From NCBI RefSeq assembly GCF_024707105.1, contig NZ_JANQAJ010000004.1:44555-108554 (forward strand): a stretch of 64,000 bases of DNA. Direction: 5' to 3'. The position numbers and the translations under genes are program-made. The stretch comes from Devosia ginsengisoli. GTDB lineage: Bacteria > Pseudomonadota > Alphaproteobacteria > Rhizobiales > Devosiaceae. This document shows, in pieces, positions 29,367-39,709 of this stretch (position 1 is the stretch's first letter; every line of letters starts with the position of its first letter). The notes under the pieces were generated by a model. That model saw only the letters and a program-made list of their open reading frames with translations, had not been told where the DNA came from and did not search any database.

Positions 29367-29688
29367 ATTCGGCGATACGATACTCGTGCCATTTCCATTC
29401 ACCGAATTGCCTCTATCCAAGCGCCGCCCATCGGTTGTTCTGTCATCCCGATCATTCAATCAGGCCTGCGGCCAATCGATCATGGGCATGATCACATCCG
29501 CAACACGATCGATCTGGACCGGCGACATTACCATAACCGATCTGGAGGCCGCTGGCATACCGCACCCTTCGGTTATCCGTTTCAAGCTCTTCACGTTGCC
29601 GAACGATCTGGTGCTGCGGCAACTCGGCCGCCTCGGCTTGCAGGACCAGGAAAATCTTCGGACAGGCATGGCCGACATATTCGGCTAG
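29353..29688 (+). CDS. Type II toxin-antitoxin system PemK/MazF-family toxin
   Basis: The protein has 111 residues. FGDTILVPFPFTELPLSKRR at the N-terminus, VVLSSRSFN and the central MGMITSATRS match the MazF/PemK beta-barrel endoribonuclease fold. These toxins cleave mRNA at short sequences. The ATG at 29353 lies inside the end of the antitoxin frame. The gene is intact. Confidence 0.88.
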   Translation: MPTYEFGDTILVPFPFTELPLSKRRPSVVLSSRSFNQACGQSIMGMITSATRSIWTGDITITDLEAAGIPHPSVIRFKLFTLPNDLVLRQLGRLGLQDQENLRTGMADIFG

Positions 29689-29691
29689 CGC

Positions 29692-30528
29692 CTACCACAG
29701 GCTGTTATTGGTCGCCGGATTGTCGCCGGTCTTGCCATCGGGGCGGTCGAGCGCGGCGATCCTGTCCATGTCGTCACCGTCAAGTTCGAAGCCGAAGACG
29801 TCGAGATTGGCCTTGATGCGGTCGGCGTGGACGGATTTGGGGATGACGATCAGCCCCTGCTGCAAATGCCAGCGGATGATGACCTGCGCCGGCGCCTTGC
29901 CGTGTTTTTTTCCGATTTCGGCGATCACTGGATTGTCCAGCACGGCGCCACTACCCAGCGGGCTGTAGCTTTCGATGGCGATGCCGTGGCCCGCATGGAA
30001 GGTCCTTACATCGCGCTGCTGATATTCGGGGTGGACTTCTATCTGGTTCACGGCAGGCGTGACGCCGCTATCGGCGATGATGCGCTCGATATGGTCGGGC
30101 AGGAAGTTGGAGACCCCGATCGAGCGAATGTGGCCGTCGCGCTGCAGCTGTACGAAAGCCTTCCACGTCGCCGAATAACGGTCATGCGCCGGCACCGGCC
30201 AGTGGATCAGGAACATGTCGAGATAGTCGAGGCCCAGCCGGTCGAGCGAGTCCAGGCAGGATTTTATCGTCGTGTCATAGCCCTGGTCTCCCGTGCGGAG
30301 CTTGGAGGTGATGAACAACTCTTCGCGCGCCACCCCGCTCTCGGCGATGGCTTTGCCGACCCCTTCCTCGTTGTGGTAGCCTTGGGCGGTATCGATGGAT
30401 CGGTAGCCGGCCGCAATGGCCGTCCGGACCGCCTGGGTGACCTCGTCATTGGGCACCTGCCACACGCCGAATCCCAGTTGCGGGATCGTCTTGCCGTCAT
30501 TGAGCTGGATGTGCGGAATATCGGGCAT
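29692..30528 (-). CDS. Aldo/keto reductase (2,5-diketo-gluconate reductase-like)
   Basis: The protein has 278 residues. The NADPH-dependent TIM-barrel motifs are complete: SIDTAQGYHNEEGVG holds catalytic Asp and Tyr, FITSKLRTGDQGYD the Lys, and FLIHWPVP the His. IGVSNFLPDHIE and IPKSVHADRI bind the cofactor. It resembles the AKR5 group (DkgA/DkgB), which reduces small keto sugars and aldehydes. AGGAGCTTGAAA precedes the ATG at 30528. Confidence 0.92.
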   Translation of the reverse strand: MPDIPHIQLNDGKTIPQLGFGVWQVPNDEVTQAVRTAIAAGYRSIDTAQGYHNEEGVGKAIAESGVAREELFITSKLRTGDQGYDTTIKSCLDSLDRLGLDYLDMFLIHWPVPAHDRYSATWKAFVQLQRDGHIRSIGVSNFLPDHIERIIADSGVTPAVNQIEVHPEYQQRDVRTFHAGHGIAIESYSPLGSGAVLDNPVIAEIGKKHGKAPAQVIIRWHLQQGLIVIPKSVHADRIKANLDVFGFELDGDDMDRIAALDRPDGKTGDNPATNNSLW

Positions 30529-30538
30529 TTTCAAGCTC

Positions 30539-30712
30539 CTAGACGAGAATGGCGATGCCGGCGAAGGCAAGGATGAGGACCAGCGCAATGCCGATCAGCA
30601 TGAGAACGAAGATGATCTTGGCGAGCATGCTCGCGCCCGCGGCAAGGCCGGTAAATCCCATGGCGCCGGCGACCAGCGCGACGATCACGAGTATGATCAG
30701 GAGTTGAAGCAT
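30539..30712 (-). CDS. DUF1328 family small membrane protein (YtjA-like)
   Basis: The protein has 57 residues, almost entirely hydrophobic, with two membrane helices flanking GFTGLAAGASMLAKIIF, the signature of the DUF1328/YtjA family. Family members are often induced by stress, with no known function. It lies ten bases upstream of the aldo/keto reductase ATG on the same strand. Confidence 0.85.
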   Translation of the reverse strand: MLQLLIILVIVALVAGAMGFTGLAAGASMLAKIIFVLMLIGIALVLILAFAGIAILV

Positions 30713-30805
30713 GGCTTGACCCTGGGTGGGAGGTTTTGCTTCCCTAACGCATGGCGGCATGGCCCGTTCCCGCCGCCGACTGTTCCATTCGCCCTGGAGG
30801 CGAGC

Positions 30806-31111
30806 ATGGCCGATACCGATACCAAACGCCGAACCGAAACCGTCCTGAAGCCGGCTAAACCCCCGCTGCACAAGGTTATTCTGTTCAATGACGACTATAC
30901 GCCGCGCGAATTCGTGGTGCGGCTGCTCAAGGCCGAATTCCGCGTGCCCGAGGCGCAAGCCAATGCCATCATGCTGACAGCGCACACAAAAGGGGCTTGC
31001 GTCGTGGCTGTCTTCACCCGGGAGATCGCCGAGGAAAAGGCGATGCGGGCGACCGATTTCGCCCAGCAGCATGGCTATCCGCTGCTGTTCGGCACTGAGC
31101 CGGAGGAATAG
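30806..31111 (+). CDS. clpS: ATP-dependent Clp protease adaptor ClpS
   Basis: The protein has 101 residues. HKVILFNDDYTPREFVV contains the acidic and hydrophobic N-degron pocket residues. HTKGACVVAVFTREIAEEKA supplies the ClpA-binding face. ClpS delivers N-end-rule substrates to ClpAP. The ATG at 30806 has CTGGAGG upstream. No clpA lies adjacent here. Confidence 0.95.
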   Translation: MADTDTKRRTETVLKPAKPPLHKVILFNDDYTPREFVVRLLKAEFRVPEAQANAIMLTAHTKGACVVAVFTREIAEEKAMRATDFAQQHGYPLLFGTEPEE

Positions 31112-31114
31112 GCG

Positions 31115-31387
31115 TCAGGCGGTGCCGAAGTGGAGCCTGGAGCGCTCCCGCTTCTTTTCCGCCTCCTCTTCCCGATCCTTTGGCGGGGCATTGGTCTCCA
31201 GCGATTTCAACAGCTTACGCACGACTTTCTCGATGTCCTCCACCGCCTCGTGGAACGCAGCCTCGTTGGCCTTGGACGGCGCGCTGTAGCCGGAAATCTT
31301 GCGCACGAATTGCAGAGCCGCGTCATGCATCTCGTTGCTTGTGGCGGGGGGTTCGAAATTGAACAGCGGCTTGATGTTGCGGCACAT
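31115..31387 (-). CDS. DUF2277 domain-containing protein
   Basis: The protein has 90 residues. It starts MCRNIKPLFNFEPPATSNE, the conserved opening of the DUF2277 family, continues with ALQFVRKISGYSAPSKANE, and ends in a Glu/Arg-rich tail. The function is unknown. It is convergent with clpS and three bases from it. The ATG at 31387 follows GGAGACTGCAAT. Confidence 0.88.
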   Translation of the reverse strand: MCRNIKPLFNFEPPATSNEMHDAALQFVRKISGYSAPSKANEAAFHEAVEDIEKVVRKLLKSLETNAPPKDREEEAEKKRERSRLHFGTA

Positions 31388-31491
31388 ATTGCAGTCTCCT
31401 CTGGGGAGAAACGCTATACCCGATCGATGTTTCCCGCCAACCACCCTTGCCCATCGCCGGGCGAAGACCGATGGTTGGCAACCCACCTCTA

Positions 31492-31512
31492 ATGCTAACG
31501 GACTGTTAGCAT
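31492..31512. promoter_or_regulatory. Dyad upstream of the aminotransferase gene
   Basis: ATGCTAAC and GTTAGCAT form a perfect 8-bp dyad around GGACT, 32 bases before the ATG at 31545. The core TAACGGACTGTTA recurs exactly at 46481-46493. It could be an operator or a leader hairpin. Confidence 0.5.
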
Positions 31513-31544
31513 CGAGAAGACCCACACGTGAATCTGGTGCTCGA

Positions 31545-32474
31545 ATGGCCTATGGCGTGCATGCCTATGCAGATGACCCGCGCAACGCGGATATCCTGAT
31601 CGCAGTCAACGACACGCTGAAGCCGCGCCAGGAGGCCACGGTATCGGTCTTCGATTCCGGTTTCGTGCTGGGCGATGGCGTCTGGGAGGGGCTGCGGCTG
31701 CACAAGGGTGGCATACCCTTCCTGTGGGCGCATCTGGAGCGGCTCTACGAGGGCGCCAAGACGCTGGATTTTTCCGTCGGGTTGACCCCTGACGCGCTGG
31801 TAAAACGCATCTTCGATTGCCTCGCGGCCAACAAGATGACCGATGGCGTCCATATCCGCCTGATGGTGACGCGCGGCATCAAGGCCACGCCCTATCAGGA
31901 CCCGCGCGCCACTATCGGCGACGCGACCGTGGTCATCATCCCCGAATACAAGACGCCCTCGGACAAGCCTGACGGGATCAGCCTCTTCACCTCGACCATC
32001 CGCCGCACCGCGCCTGACATGCAGGACCAGAAGCTCAATTCCCATTCCAAGCTCAACTGCATCCAGGCCTGCATCCAGGCGGCCAAGGCCGGGGCCGACG
32101 AGGCGCTGATGCTCGACCCGCAGGGATTCGTCGCCACCTGCAATTCCACGCATTTCTTCATCATCAGGCGCGGCGAACTCTGGACGTCCACGGGCGACTA
32201 CTGCCTGGGCGGCATTACCCGCGGCAATATCATCCGCGTGGCCGAGGCGGCGGGGATCACCGTGCGGCAGAAGAACTTTTCCCTCACCGACGTCTATGGC
32301 GCCGACGAGGCCTTCGTGACCGGCACCTTTGCCGGACTGACCCCGGTGCGCGAAGTGGACGGCCGCCACATGGGCCACCCGCTGACCGGGCCGGGGCCGA
32401 TACCGGGCGAGATGACGCTGCGGCTGCAAGGGCTCTATCGCGAGCTGATCGAGCGGGAGACCTGGCGGCCATGA
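31545..32474 (+). CDS. Class IV PLP-dependent aminotransferase
   Basis: The protein has 309 residues. SVFDSGFVLGDGVWEGLRL near residue 35 and LNSHSKLNCIQACIQA near residue 165, with the PLP-binding Lys, are fold-type IV hallmarks. GFVATCNSTHFF and LGGITRGNIIRVA bind the phosphate. The family includes branched-chain and D-amino-acid transaminases and aminodeoxychorismate lyase; the sequence does not settle which. Its stop overlaps the next gene's ATG by four bases. Confidence 0.9.
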   Translation: MAYGVHAYADDPRNADILIAVNDTLKPRQEATVSVFDSGFVLGDGVWEGLRLHKGGIPFLWAHLERLYEGAKTLDFSVGLTPDALVKRIFDCLAANKMTDGVHIRLMVTRGIKATPYQDPRATIGDATVVIIPEYKTPSDKPDGISLFTSTIRRTAPDMQDQKLNSHSKLNCIQACIQAAKAGADEALMLDPQGFVATCNSTHFFIIRRGELWTSTGDYCLGGITRGNIIRVAEAAGITVRQKNFSLTDVYGADEAFVTGTFAGLTPVREVDGRHMGHPLTGPGPIPGEMTLRLQGLYRELIERETWRP

Positions 32475-33193
32475 CGCGCCGTATCGCCATGTGGTCGGGG
32501 CCGCGCAACCTGTCGACGGCCATGATGCGGGCTTTCTCGTCGCGGCCCGATTGCGCCGTCAGCGACGAGCCGTTCTATGCCGCCTATCTGGCGGCGACGG
32601 GCATTGTCCATCCGATGAATGACGAAGTGCTGGCGAGCCAGCCCCGGGACCCCCATCGCGTCGCTGCCGACATGCTCGGCCCGGTGCCCTCAGGCAAGCT
32701 GGTCTGGTACCAGAAGCATATGGCCCATCACATGGTCGAGGGCTTTCCGCTCGACTGGATGGATGGTGTCACCAATGTCTTCCTGCTGCGGCGGCCGGAA
32801 CGGGTGCTCGCCTCCTATGCGCAGAAGCGCGAGGATGTGAGCCTGCGCGATATCGGTTTTGCCGAACAAGCGGCGCTGTTCGATCGCGTGGCTGACCGGC
32901 TGGGGCATGCGCCGCCGGTGGTGGAGTCCGAGGATGTGCGGCGCGATCCGCGCCGGACGCTGTCGGCGCTGTGCGCGGCAATTGACCTGACGTTCGACGA
33001 GGCGATGTTGAGCTGGCCGAAGGGACAGCATCCCGATGACGGGGTGTGGGCGCCGCATTGGTATGGGGCGATTTTCGACAGCACGGGCTTTGCGCCGCCG
33101 GACGAGAAGGTGGTGGAGCTGCCGGGGCATTTGCAGCGCATCGCGGAGGAAGCGCGGGTGTTCTACGAGCGGATGGCGGCGCATAAGGGCTGA
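32471..33193 (+). CDS. Sulfotransferase-like protein
   Basis: The protein has 240 residues. MWSGPRNLSTAMMRAFSSR at the N-terminus resembles the 5'-phosphosulfate-binding loop of sulfotransferases, and VFLLRRPERVLASYAQ resembles the 3'-phosphate-binding segment. The family is often annotated as sulfotransferase-like or wrongly as an aminotransferase because it sits next to one. The four-base overlap (ATGA) with the class IV aminotransferase suggests that the two act together. The substrate is unknown. Confidence 0.7.
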   Translation: MTRRIAMWSGPRNLSTAMMRAFSSRPDCAVSDEPFYAAYLAATGIVHPMNDEVLASQPRDPHRVAADMLGPVPSGKLVWYQKHMAHHMVEGFPLDWMDGVTNVFLLRRPERVLASYAQKREDVSLRDIGFAEQAALFDRVADRLGHAPPVVESEDVRRDPRRTLSALCAAIDLTFDEAMLSWPKGQHPDDGVWAPHWYGAIFDSTGFAPPDEKVVELPGHLQRIAEEARVFYERMAAHKG

Positions 33194-33326
33194 GGAGTCT
33201 TGGTAGGATACCGCCTCCTAGCCTCCCCCTGATAGGGGGAGGAACGGATCGAGCTTGTGGCACGATCTCGCCACACCCACTGCCCGACTCCTCCCCCTAT
33301 CAGGGGGAGGTTGGGAGGGGGTATCC
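33194..33326. repeat. Interspersed palindromic repeat, family 2 (copy A)
   Basis: It begins directly after the TGA of the sulfotransferase-like gene. Outer ends GGATAC / GTATCC and inner palindromes CCTCCCCCTGATAGGGGGAGG and its inverse enclose CCCACTGCCCG. A close copy follows the carB stop at 38549. Confidence 0.75.
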
Positions 33327-33376
33327 CCTTCAAACCAACCCTTCCCCGCGCCCGCAAAACCCTCTACCTCTCCCCC

Positions 33377-34470
33377 ATGAGCAGCCCATTCGAAATCTAC
33401 CTCGTCGCCACGCCAGGCCTCGAAGCCCCGCTTTGCGAGGAAGCCCGCGCGGCCGGCTTTGATGCCCGCGTGACCGAGGGCGGTGTCGCCTTCATGGGCA
33501 CCTGGCCCGATGTGTGGCGGGCCAATCTCACCTTGCGCGGCGCCACCCGCGTGCTGGCGCGGGTGGCCAGCTTCCGCGCCATGCATCTGGCCCAACTGGA
33601 CAAGCGCGCCCGCAAGGTCGAGTGGGCCAGCCTGCTGCGGCCCGATGTGCCGGTGACGGTGGAGGCGAGTTGCAAGCGCTCGCGCATCTATCATGCCGGG
33701 GCGGCGAGCCAGCGTGTGGCCACGGCCATTGCCGAGACGCTGGGCACGCCCATCGCCGAGGATGCGGCGGTTCGCGTGATGGTGCGGATCGAGGATGACC
33801 TCGTGACGATCAGCCTCGATACGACGGGGAGTCGCTGCACAAGCGCGGCTTCAAGGAGGGCGTGGCCAAGGCGCCGATGCGCGAGACCATGGCGGCGATG
33901 TTCCTGCGCCAATGCGGTTATGACGGCACCCAGACCGTGCTCGACCCGATGTGCGGTTCGGGCACTTTCGTCATCGAAGCCGCCGAAATCGCGCTGGGCC
34001 TGCTGCCCGGCCGCGCCCGCAGCTTTGCCTTCGAACACCTGCCCGGTTTCGACCGCGCCGCTTGGGACGCGATGCGCGAGCCTGCCCCGCTGCGCGATAC
34101 CAGCCTGCGCTTTCACGGCTCCGACCGCGACCCCGGCGCGATCCGAATGGCGCGCGAGAATGCCGAACGATCAGGCGTGTCGGATGTGGTGCAGTTCGAG
34201 CAGCAGGGTATCGAAACCCTGTCGCCCCCCGAAGGTCCGCCCGGCCTCATCATGATCAACCCGCCCTACGGCAGCCGCATCGGCAACAAGGCGCCGCTGC
34301 TCGGGCTGTACCGGACCATGGGCAATGTGATCCGCGCGAAGTTTGCCGGGTGGCGGGTGGGGATCGTCACGACGGACAAGGAACTGGCCAAGGCGACCGG
34401 GCTGGGGCTGGAACTAGTGGAGCCGACGGTGCTGCATGGGGGGTTGCGGGTGGGGTTGTGGCGAGCTTGA
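33377..34470 (+). pseudogene. THUMP-domain class I SAM-dependent RNA methyltransferase (RlmL-like), one frameshift
   Basis: The first frame from the ATG at 33377 encodes FEIYLVATPGLEAPLCEEAR and a THUMP RNA-binding region, running to about 33826. The second frame resumes with SLHKRGFKEGVAKAPMRE and carries the methyltransferase motifs DPMCGSGTFVIEAAE (SAM binding) and MINPPYGSRIG (NPPY active site), ending at 34470. One missing G in GACGGGGAGTCG (about 33826-33831) accounts for the break: an added G gives GESLHKRG. The whole protein would be about 364 residues, probably a 23S rRNA m2G methyltransferase. Sequencing error is likely. Confidence 0.85.
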
Positions 34471-34512
34471 TCGTGGGGAACAGTTGGGTTCCCCTCGAAC
34501 GGAGGTTGCAAA

Positions 34513-34854
34513 ATGATCATTGCGACACGCCAGTTGCTGCTGACACAGGGCCGGTCTGAGGTTTCGGTTCCGATTCACCTCCACGCACCGGTAGAAGGCG
34601 ACCGGTGCTGGGACTGCTCCATCGAGGTTGGCTGGCCGGAAGGCACGCGGCAACTCAAGGTGAGCGCGTTTGATAGCGTGCAGGCGCTGTATCTCGCCCT
34701 GCAACGCATTGCTCTGGAACTCTATTCCAGCCCGCATCATGCGGCGGGCAATCTTCGCTGGGACAAGCCCGGCAGCGGCTATGGCTTTCCCATGCCGAAG
34801 GTTGGGTACGAGGATCTCGTGGGTGAAGATCGGATTGCGCAAGTGCCGGACTGA
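34513..34854 (+). CDS. Hypothetical protein, DUF6968-like
   Basis: The protein has 113 residues. Its features are VSVPIHLHAPVEGDRCWDCS, SVQALYLALQRIALELYSSP and the Gly-rich ending GNLRWDKPGSGYGFPMP. This layout, a beta N-terminus followed by a long helix and GYGFP, recalls the DUF6968 family, which has no known function. GGAGGTTGCAAA precedes the ATG. The gene is isolated between the methyltransferase and carB. Confidence 0.7.
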   Translation: MIIATRQLLLTQGRSEVSVPIHLHAPVEGDRCWDCSIEVGWPEGTRQLKVSAFDSVQALYLALQRIALELYSSPHHAAGNLRWDKPGSGYGFPMPKVGYEDLVGEDRIAQVPD

Positions 34855-35236
34855 GGGTGGGGTGACCAACCCCTGCGTCATCCCATGCTTCGAAGCGAGC
34901 GGTTAGCTCGGCTCCCCTCATCCGCCCTTCGGGCACCTTCTCCCACAAGGGGAGAAGGGCGCGCGGTGGGCGGGGGCAAGCAGTACCACAATCGAAGCCC
35001 GCAAGGGGACGGTGGGTGGAGCCGACGGCGCGGTGGTAAGCACACATATGCCCACAGCCATCCACCCATTTGGGGTTGGCATTCCCGCCCTTCTCCGCTA
35101 GACAGCCCACTTAACCACCATGTCTGAACCTTACCACCGCGCCGCAGCGCTCAGTTGCCGCGTGGTTTGTCGCGGGACAGGTGCTGTCCGGGCGATTCTC
35201 CTGTCGCTCGACGTTGTGAACAGTTGAGCGAGCGCC
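34855..35236. other. Intergenic region upstream of carB with a partial repeat
   Basis: Positions 34914-34960 hold half of a family 3 repeat (CCCTCATCCGCCCTTCGGG then CACCTTCTCCCACAAGGGG). I see no gene in the rest. The carB promoter presumably lies in the last 150 bases, which include a dyad-rich GCGGGACAGGTGCTGTCCGG near 35172. Nothing more specific can be supported. Confidence 0.5.
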
Positions 35237-38548
<3,312 letters not shown>

Positions 38549-38682
38549 GAGTCTTTGCTGGGATACCCCCTCCTAGCCTCCCCCTGACAGGGGGAGGAAC
38601 AGATTGGGGATTTGGCACCATATTGCCCTGCCCACTGGGCGGCTCCTCCCCCTGTCAGGGGGAGGGTGGGAGGGGGTACTCC
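38549..38682. repeat. Interspersed palindromic repeat, family 2 (copy B)
   Basis: It starts directly after the carB TAA. It shares GAGTCTT, GGATAC, CCTCCTAGCCTCCCCCTGA and the central CCCACTG with the copy at 33194. It could terminate or stabilise the carB transcript, and it ends just before the leader promoter of the acetyltransferase. Confidence 0.75.
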
Positions 38683-38693
38683 GATGCCCCCGG

Positions 38694-38721
38694 TTGACAG
38701 CCCGCCCCTGCCCGCTATGTT
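38694..38721 (+). promoter_or_regulatory. Sigma-70 promoter for leader peptide 1 and the acetyltransferase
   Basis: A consensus TTGACA at 38694-38699, a 16-base spacer and TATGTT at 38716-38721 are visible. Transcription should begin near 38728, four or five bases before the leader ATG. The promoter shares TTGACAGCCCG and the same spacing with that at 39541. Confidence 0.75.
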
Positions 38722-38731
38722 CCCGGCCATC

Positions 38732-38779
38732 ATGAAGTCCGCAGACTGTACCACCGCGATAGCGATCCTGCGCGCCTGA
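38732..38779 (+). CDS. Leader peptide 1 (15 codons) upstream of the CatB-type acetyltransferase
   Basis: ATG to TGA encodes MKSADCTTAIAILRA. The ATG lies 38 bases after the first base of TTGACA, so the mRNA is almost leaderless. Its last codons and stop lie inside a hairpin (38761-38798). The second leader in this window has the same length, spacing and GCC-TGA ending. The peptide is rich in Ala, Ser and Thr, the residues at which chloramphenicol preferentially stalls ribosomes. The coding role is inferred from the duplicated architecture. Confidence 0.65.
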   Translation: MKSADCTTAIAILRA

Positions 38780-38862
38780 CACGCGCCGAGGGATCGCTCC
38801 TTAGCCGGCCACAAGAGGGCCGGCCGCTTCCGTACATTCTGCAACGCGCTGCCCTCGGCAGC
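38761..38862 (+). promoter_or_regulatory. Putative attenuator hairpins upstream of the CatB-type gene
   Basis: Three stems are visible: AGCGATCC/GGATCGCT with inner GCGCG/CGCGC (38761-38798, spanning the leader stop), GCCGGCC/GGCCGGC (38804-38824), and GCTGCC/GGCAGC (38848-38862, twenty bases before the gene). A competing pairing, GCCGAGG (38785-38791) with CCTCGGC (38853-38859), would break the first and third stems, as expected of an attenuator switch. Confidence 0.55.
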
Positions 38863-38882
38863 ACACACTTCACGAGTCCATC

Positions 38883-39503
38883 ATGACCAATTTCTTCGAA
38901 AGCCCGTTCAAGGGCATCCGCCTCGATGAGCAGGTGACCCATCCCAATATCGTGGTCGGGCGCTACAGCTATTATTCGGGCTATTATCACGGCCACAGCT
39001 TCGACGACTGCGCGCGCTTCCTGCTACCCGATCCCGACGCCGACAAGCTTGTTGTCGGCAGCTTCTGCTCCATCGGTTCGGGTGCCGCCTTCATCATGGC
39101 CGGCAACCAGGGCCACCGCCATGACTGGGCCAGTTCGTTTCCGTTCTTCTACATGCCGGAAATGCCGGAATTCGCCGGGGCGATCGATGCCTTTGCGCCG
39201 GCCGGCGACACTGTCATCGGCAATGATGTGTGGATCGGCACCGAGGCCATCGTCATGCCGGGTGTCCGCATCGGCCATGGCGCCGTGATCGGCACGCGGG
39301 CGCTGGTGACCAGGGATGTCGAGCCCTACACCATTATCGGCGGCAATCCCGGCAAGCCGATCCGCAAACGGTTCGATGACGAGCAGGTCGCGATGCTGCT
39401 TGACATGGCGTGGTGGGACTGGCCGGACGATCGACTGAAGGCGGCCATGCCGCTGCTATGCAGCGGCGATATCGCGGCCCTCCACGCCTTCTGGAAAGCC
39501 TGA
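38883..39503 (+). CDS. CatB-type (XAT) O-acetyltransferase, probable chloramphenicol acetyltransferase
   Basis: The protein has 206 residues, close to the usual 209-212 of type B chloramphenicol acetyltransferases. [57 protein letters not shown] followed by HRHDW (with the catalytic His), and the hexapeptide-repeat coils [19 protein letters not shown] define the trimeric left-handed beta-helix XAT fold. It transfers acetyl from acetyl-CoA to a hydroxyl, classically of chloramphenicol; related Vat enzymes act on streptogramin A. The gene sits behind its own promoter, 15-codon leader and hairpins, consistent with antibiotic-inducible expression. The substrate is not proven. Confidence 0.88.
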   Translation: MTNFFESPFKGIRLDEQVTHPNIVVGRYSYYSGYYHGHSFDDCARFLLPDPDADKLVVGSFCSIGSGAAFIMAGNQGHRHDWASSFPFFYMPEMPEFAGAIDAFAPAGDTVIGNDVWIGTEAIVMPGVRIGHGAVIGTRALVTRDVEPYTIIGGNPGKPIRKRFDDEQVAMLLDMAWWDWPDDRLKAAMPLLCSGDIAALHAFWKA

Positions 39504-39509
39504 TCTCCT

Positions 39510-39537
39510 GACCCGCCCGGCACGGACCGGGCGGGTC
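39510..39537 (+). terminator. Strong hairpin terminator after the CatB-type gene
   Basis: GACCCGCCCGG and CCGGGCGGGTC form a perfect 11-bp stem with a 6-base loop, seven bases after the stop. It lacks a T-tract, but it lies directly before the next TTGACA promoter and so separates the two leader units. Confidence 0.65.
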
Positions 39538-39540
39538 AAC

Positions 39541-39568
39541 TTGACAGCCCGTGCCTCCCGCCTATATT
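39541..39568 (+). promoter_or_regulatory. Sigma-70 promoter for leader peptide 2 and the dioxygenase
   Basis: TTGACA at 39541-39546, a 16-base spacer, and TATATT at 39563-39568 give a near-consensus promoter. The leader ATG lies 38 bases after the first base of TTGACA, exactly as in the upstream unit. Confidence 0.78.
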
Positions 39569-39578
39569 CGCCGCCACC

Positions 39579-39626
39579 ATGATGATGATCCAGTCTTACA
39601 AGTTCGCGGTGTTCCTCGGCGCCTGA
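39579..39626 (+). CDS. Leader peptide 2 (15 codons) upstream of the dioxygenase-like gene
   Basis: ATG to TGA encodes MMMIQSYKFAVFLGA. Length, distance from the promoter and final GCC-TGA match leader 1, while the peptide sequence differs, so the sensed signal may differ. No amino acid except the initial Met run is over-represented, which argues against classical amino-acid attenuation. Translation is inferred from the paired architecture. Confidence 0.6.
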   Translation: MMMIQSYKFAVFLGA

Positions 39627-39690
39627 CGGCGCCCTGTTCGGGCACACATTGAGCGGCACAGCCGCTCGATCCGGCCGCCTTTGCGGCCTT
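39618..39690 (+). promoter_or_regulatory. Putative attenuator hairpins upstream of the dioxygenase-like gene
   Basis: The stems are GGCGCC/GGCGCC around TGAC (39618-39633, covering the leader stop), GCCC/GGGC (39631-39643), GAGCGGC/GCCGCTC (39651-39667), and GGCCGC/GCGGCC (39673-39688) followed by TTGT, twenty bases before the gene. The arrangement parallels the hairpins of the upstream unit. Confidence 0.55.
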
Positions 39691-39709
39691 GTGAACTTAT
39701 GGATTTCCA

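Noticed and set aside
33206..33326. CRISPR array
   Set aside because: There are only two inverted, not direct, repeat units and no regular spacers. It is an interspersed palindrome.
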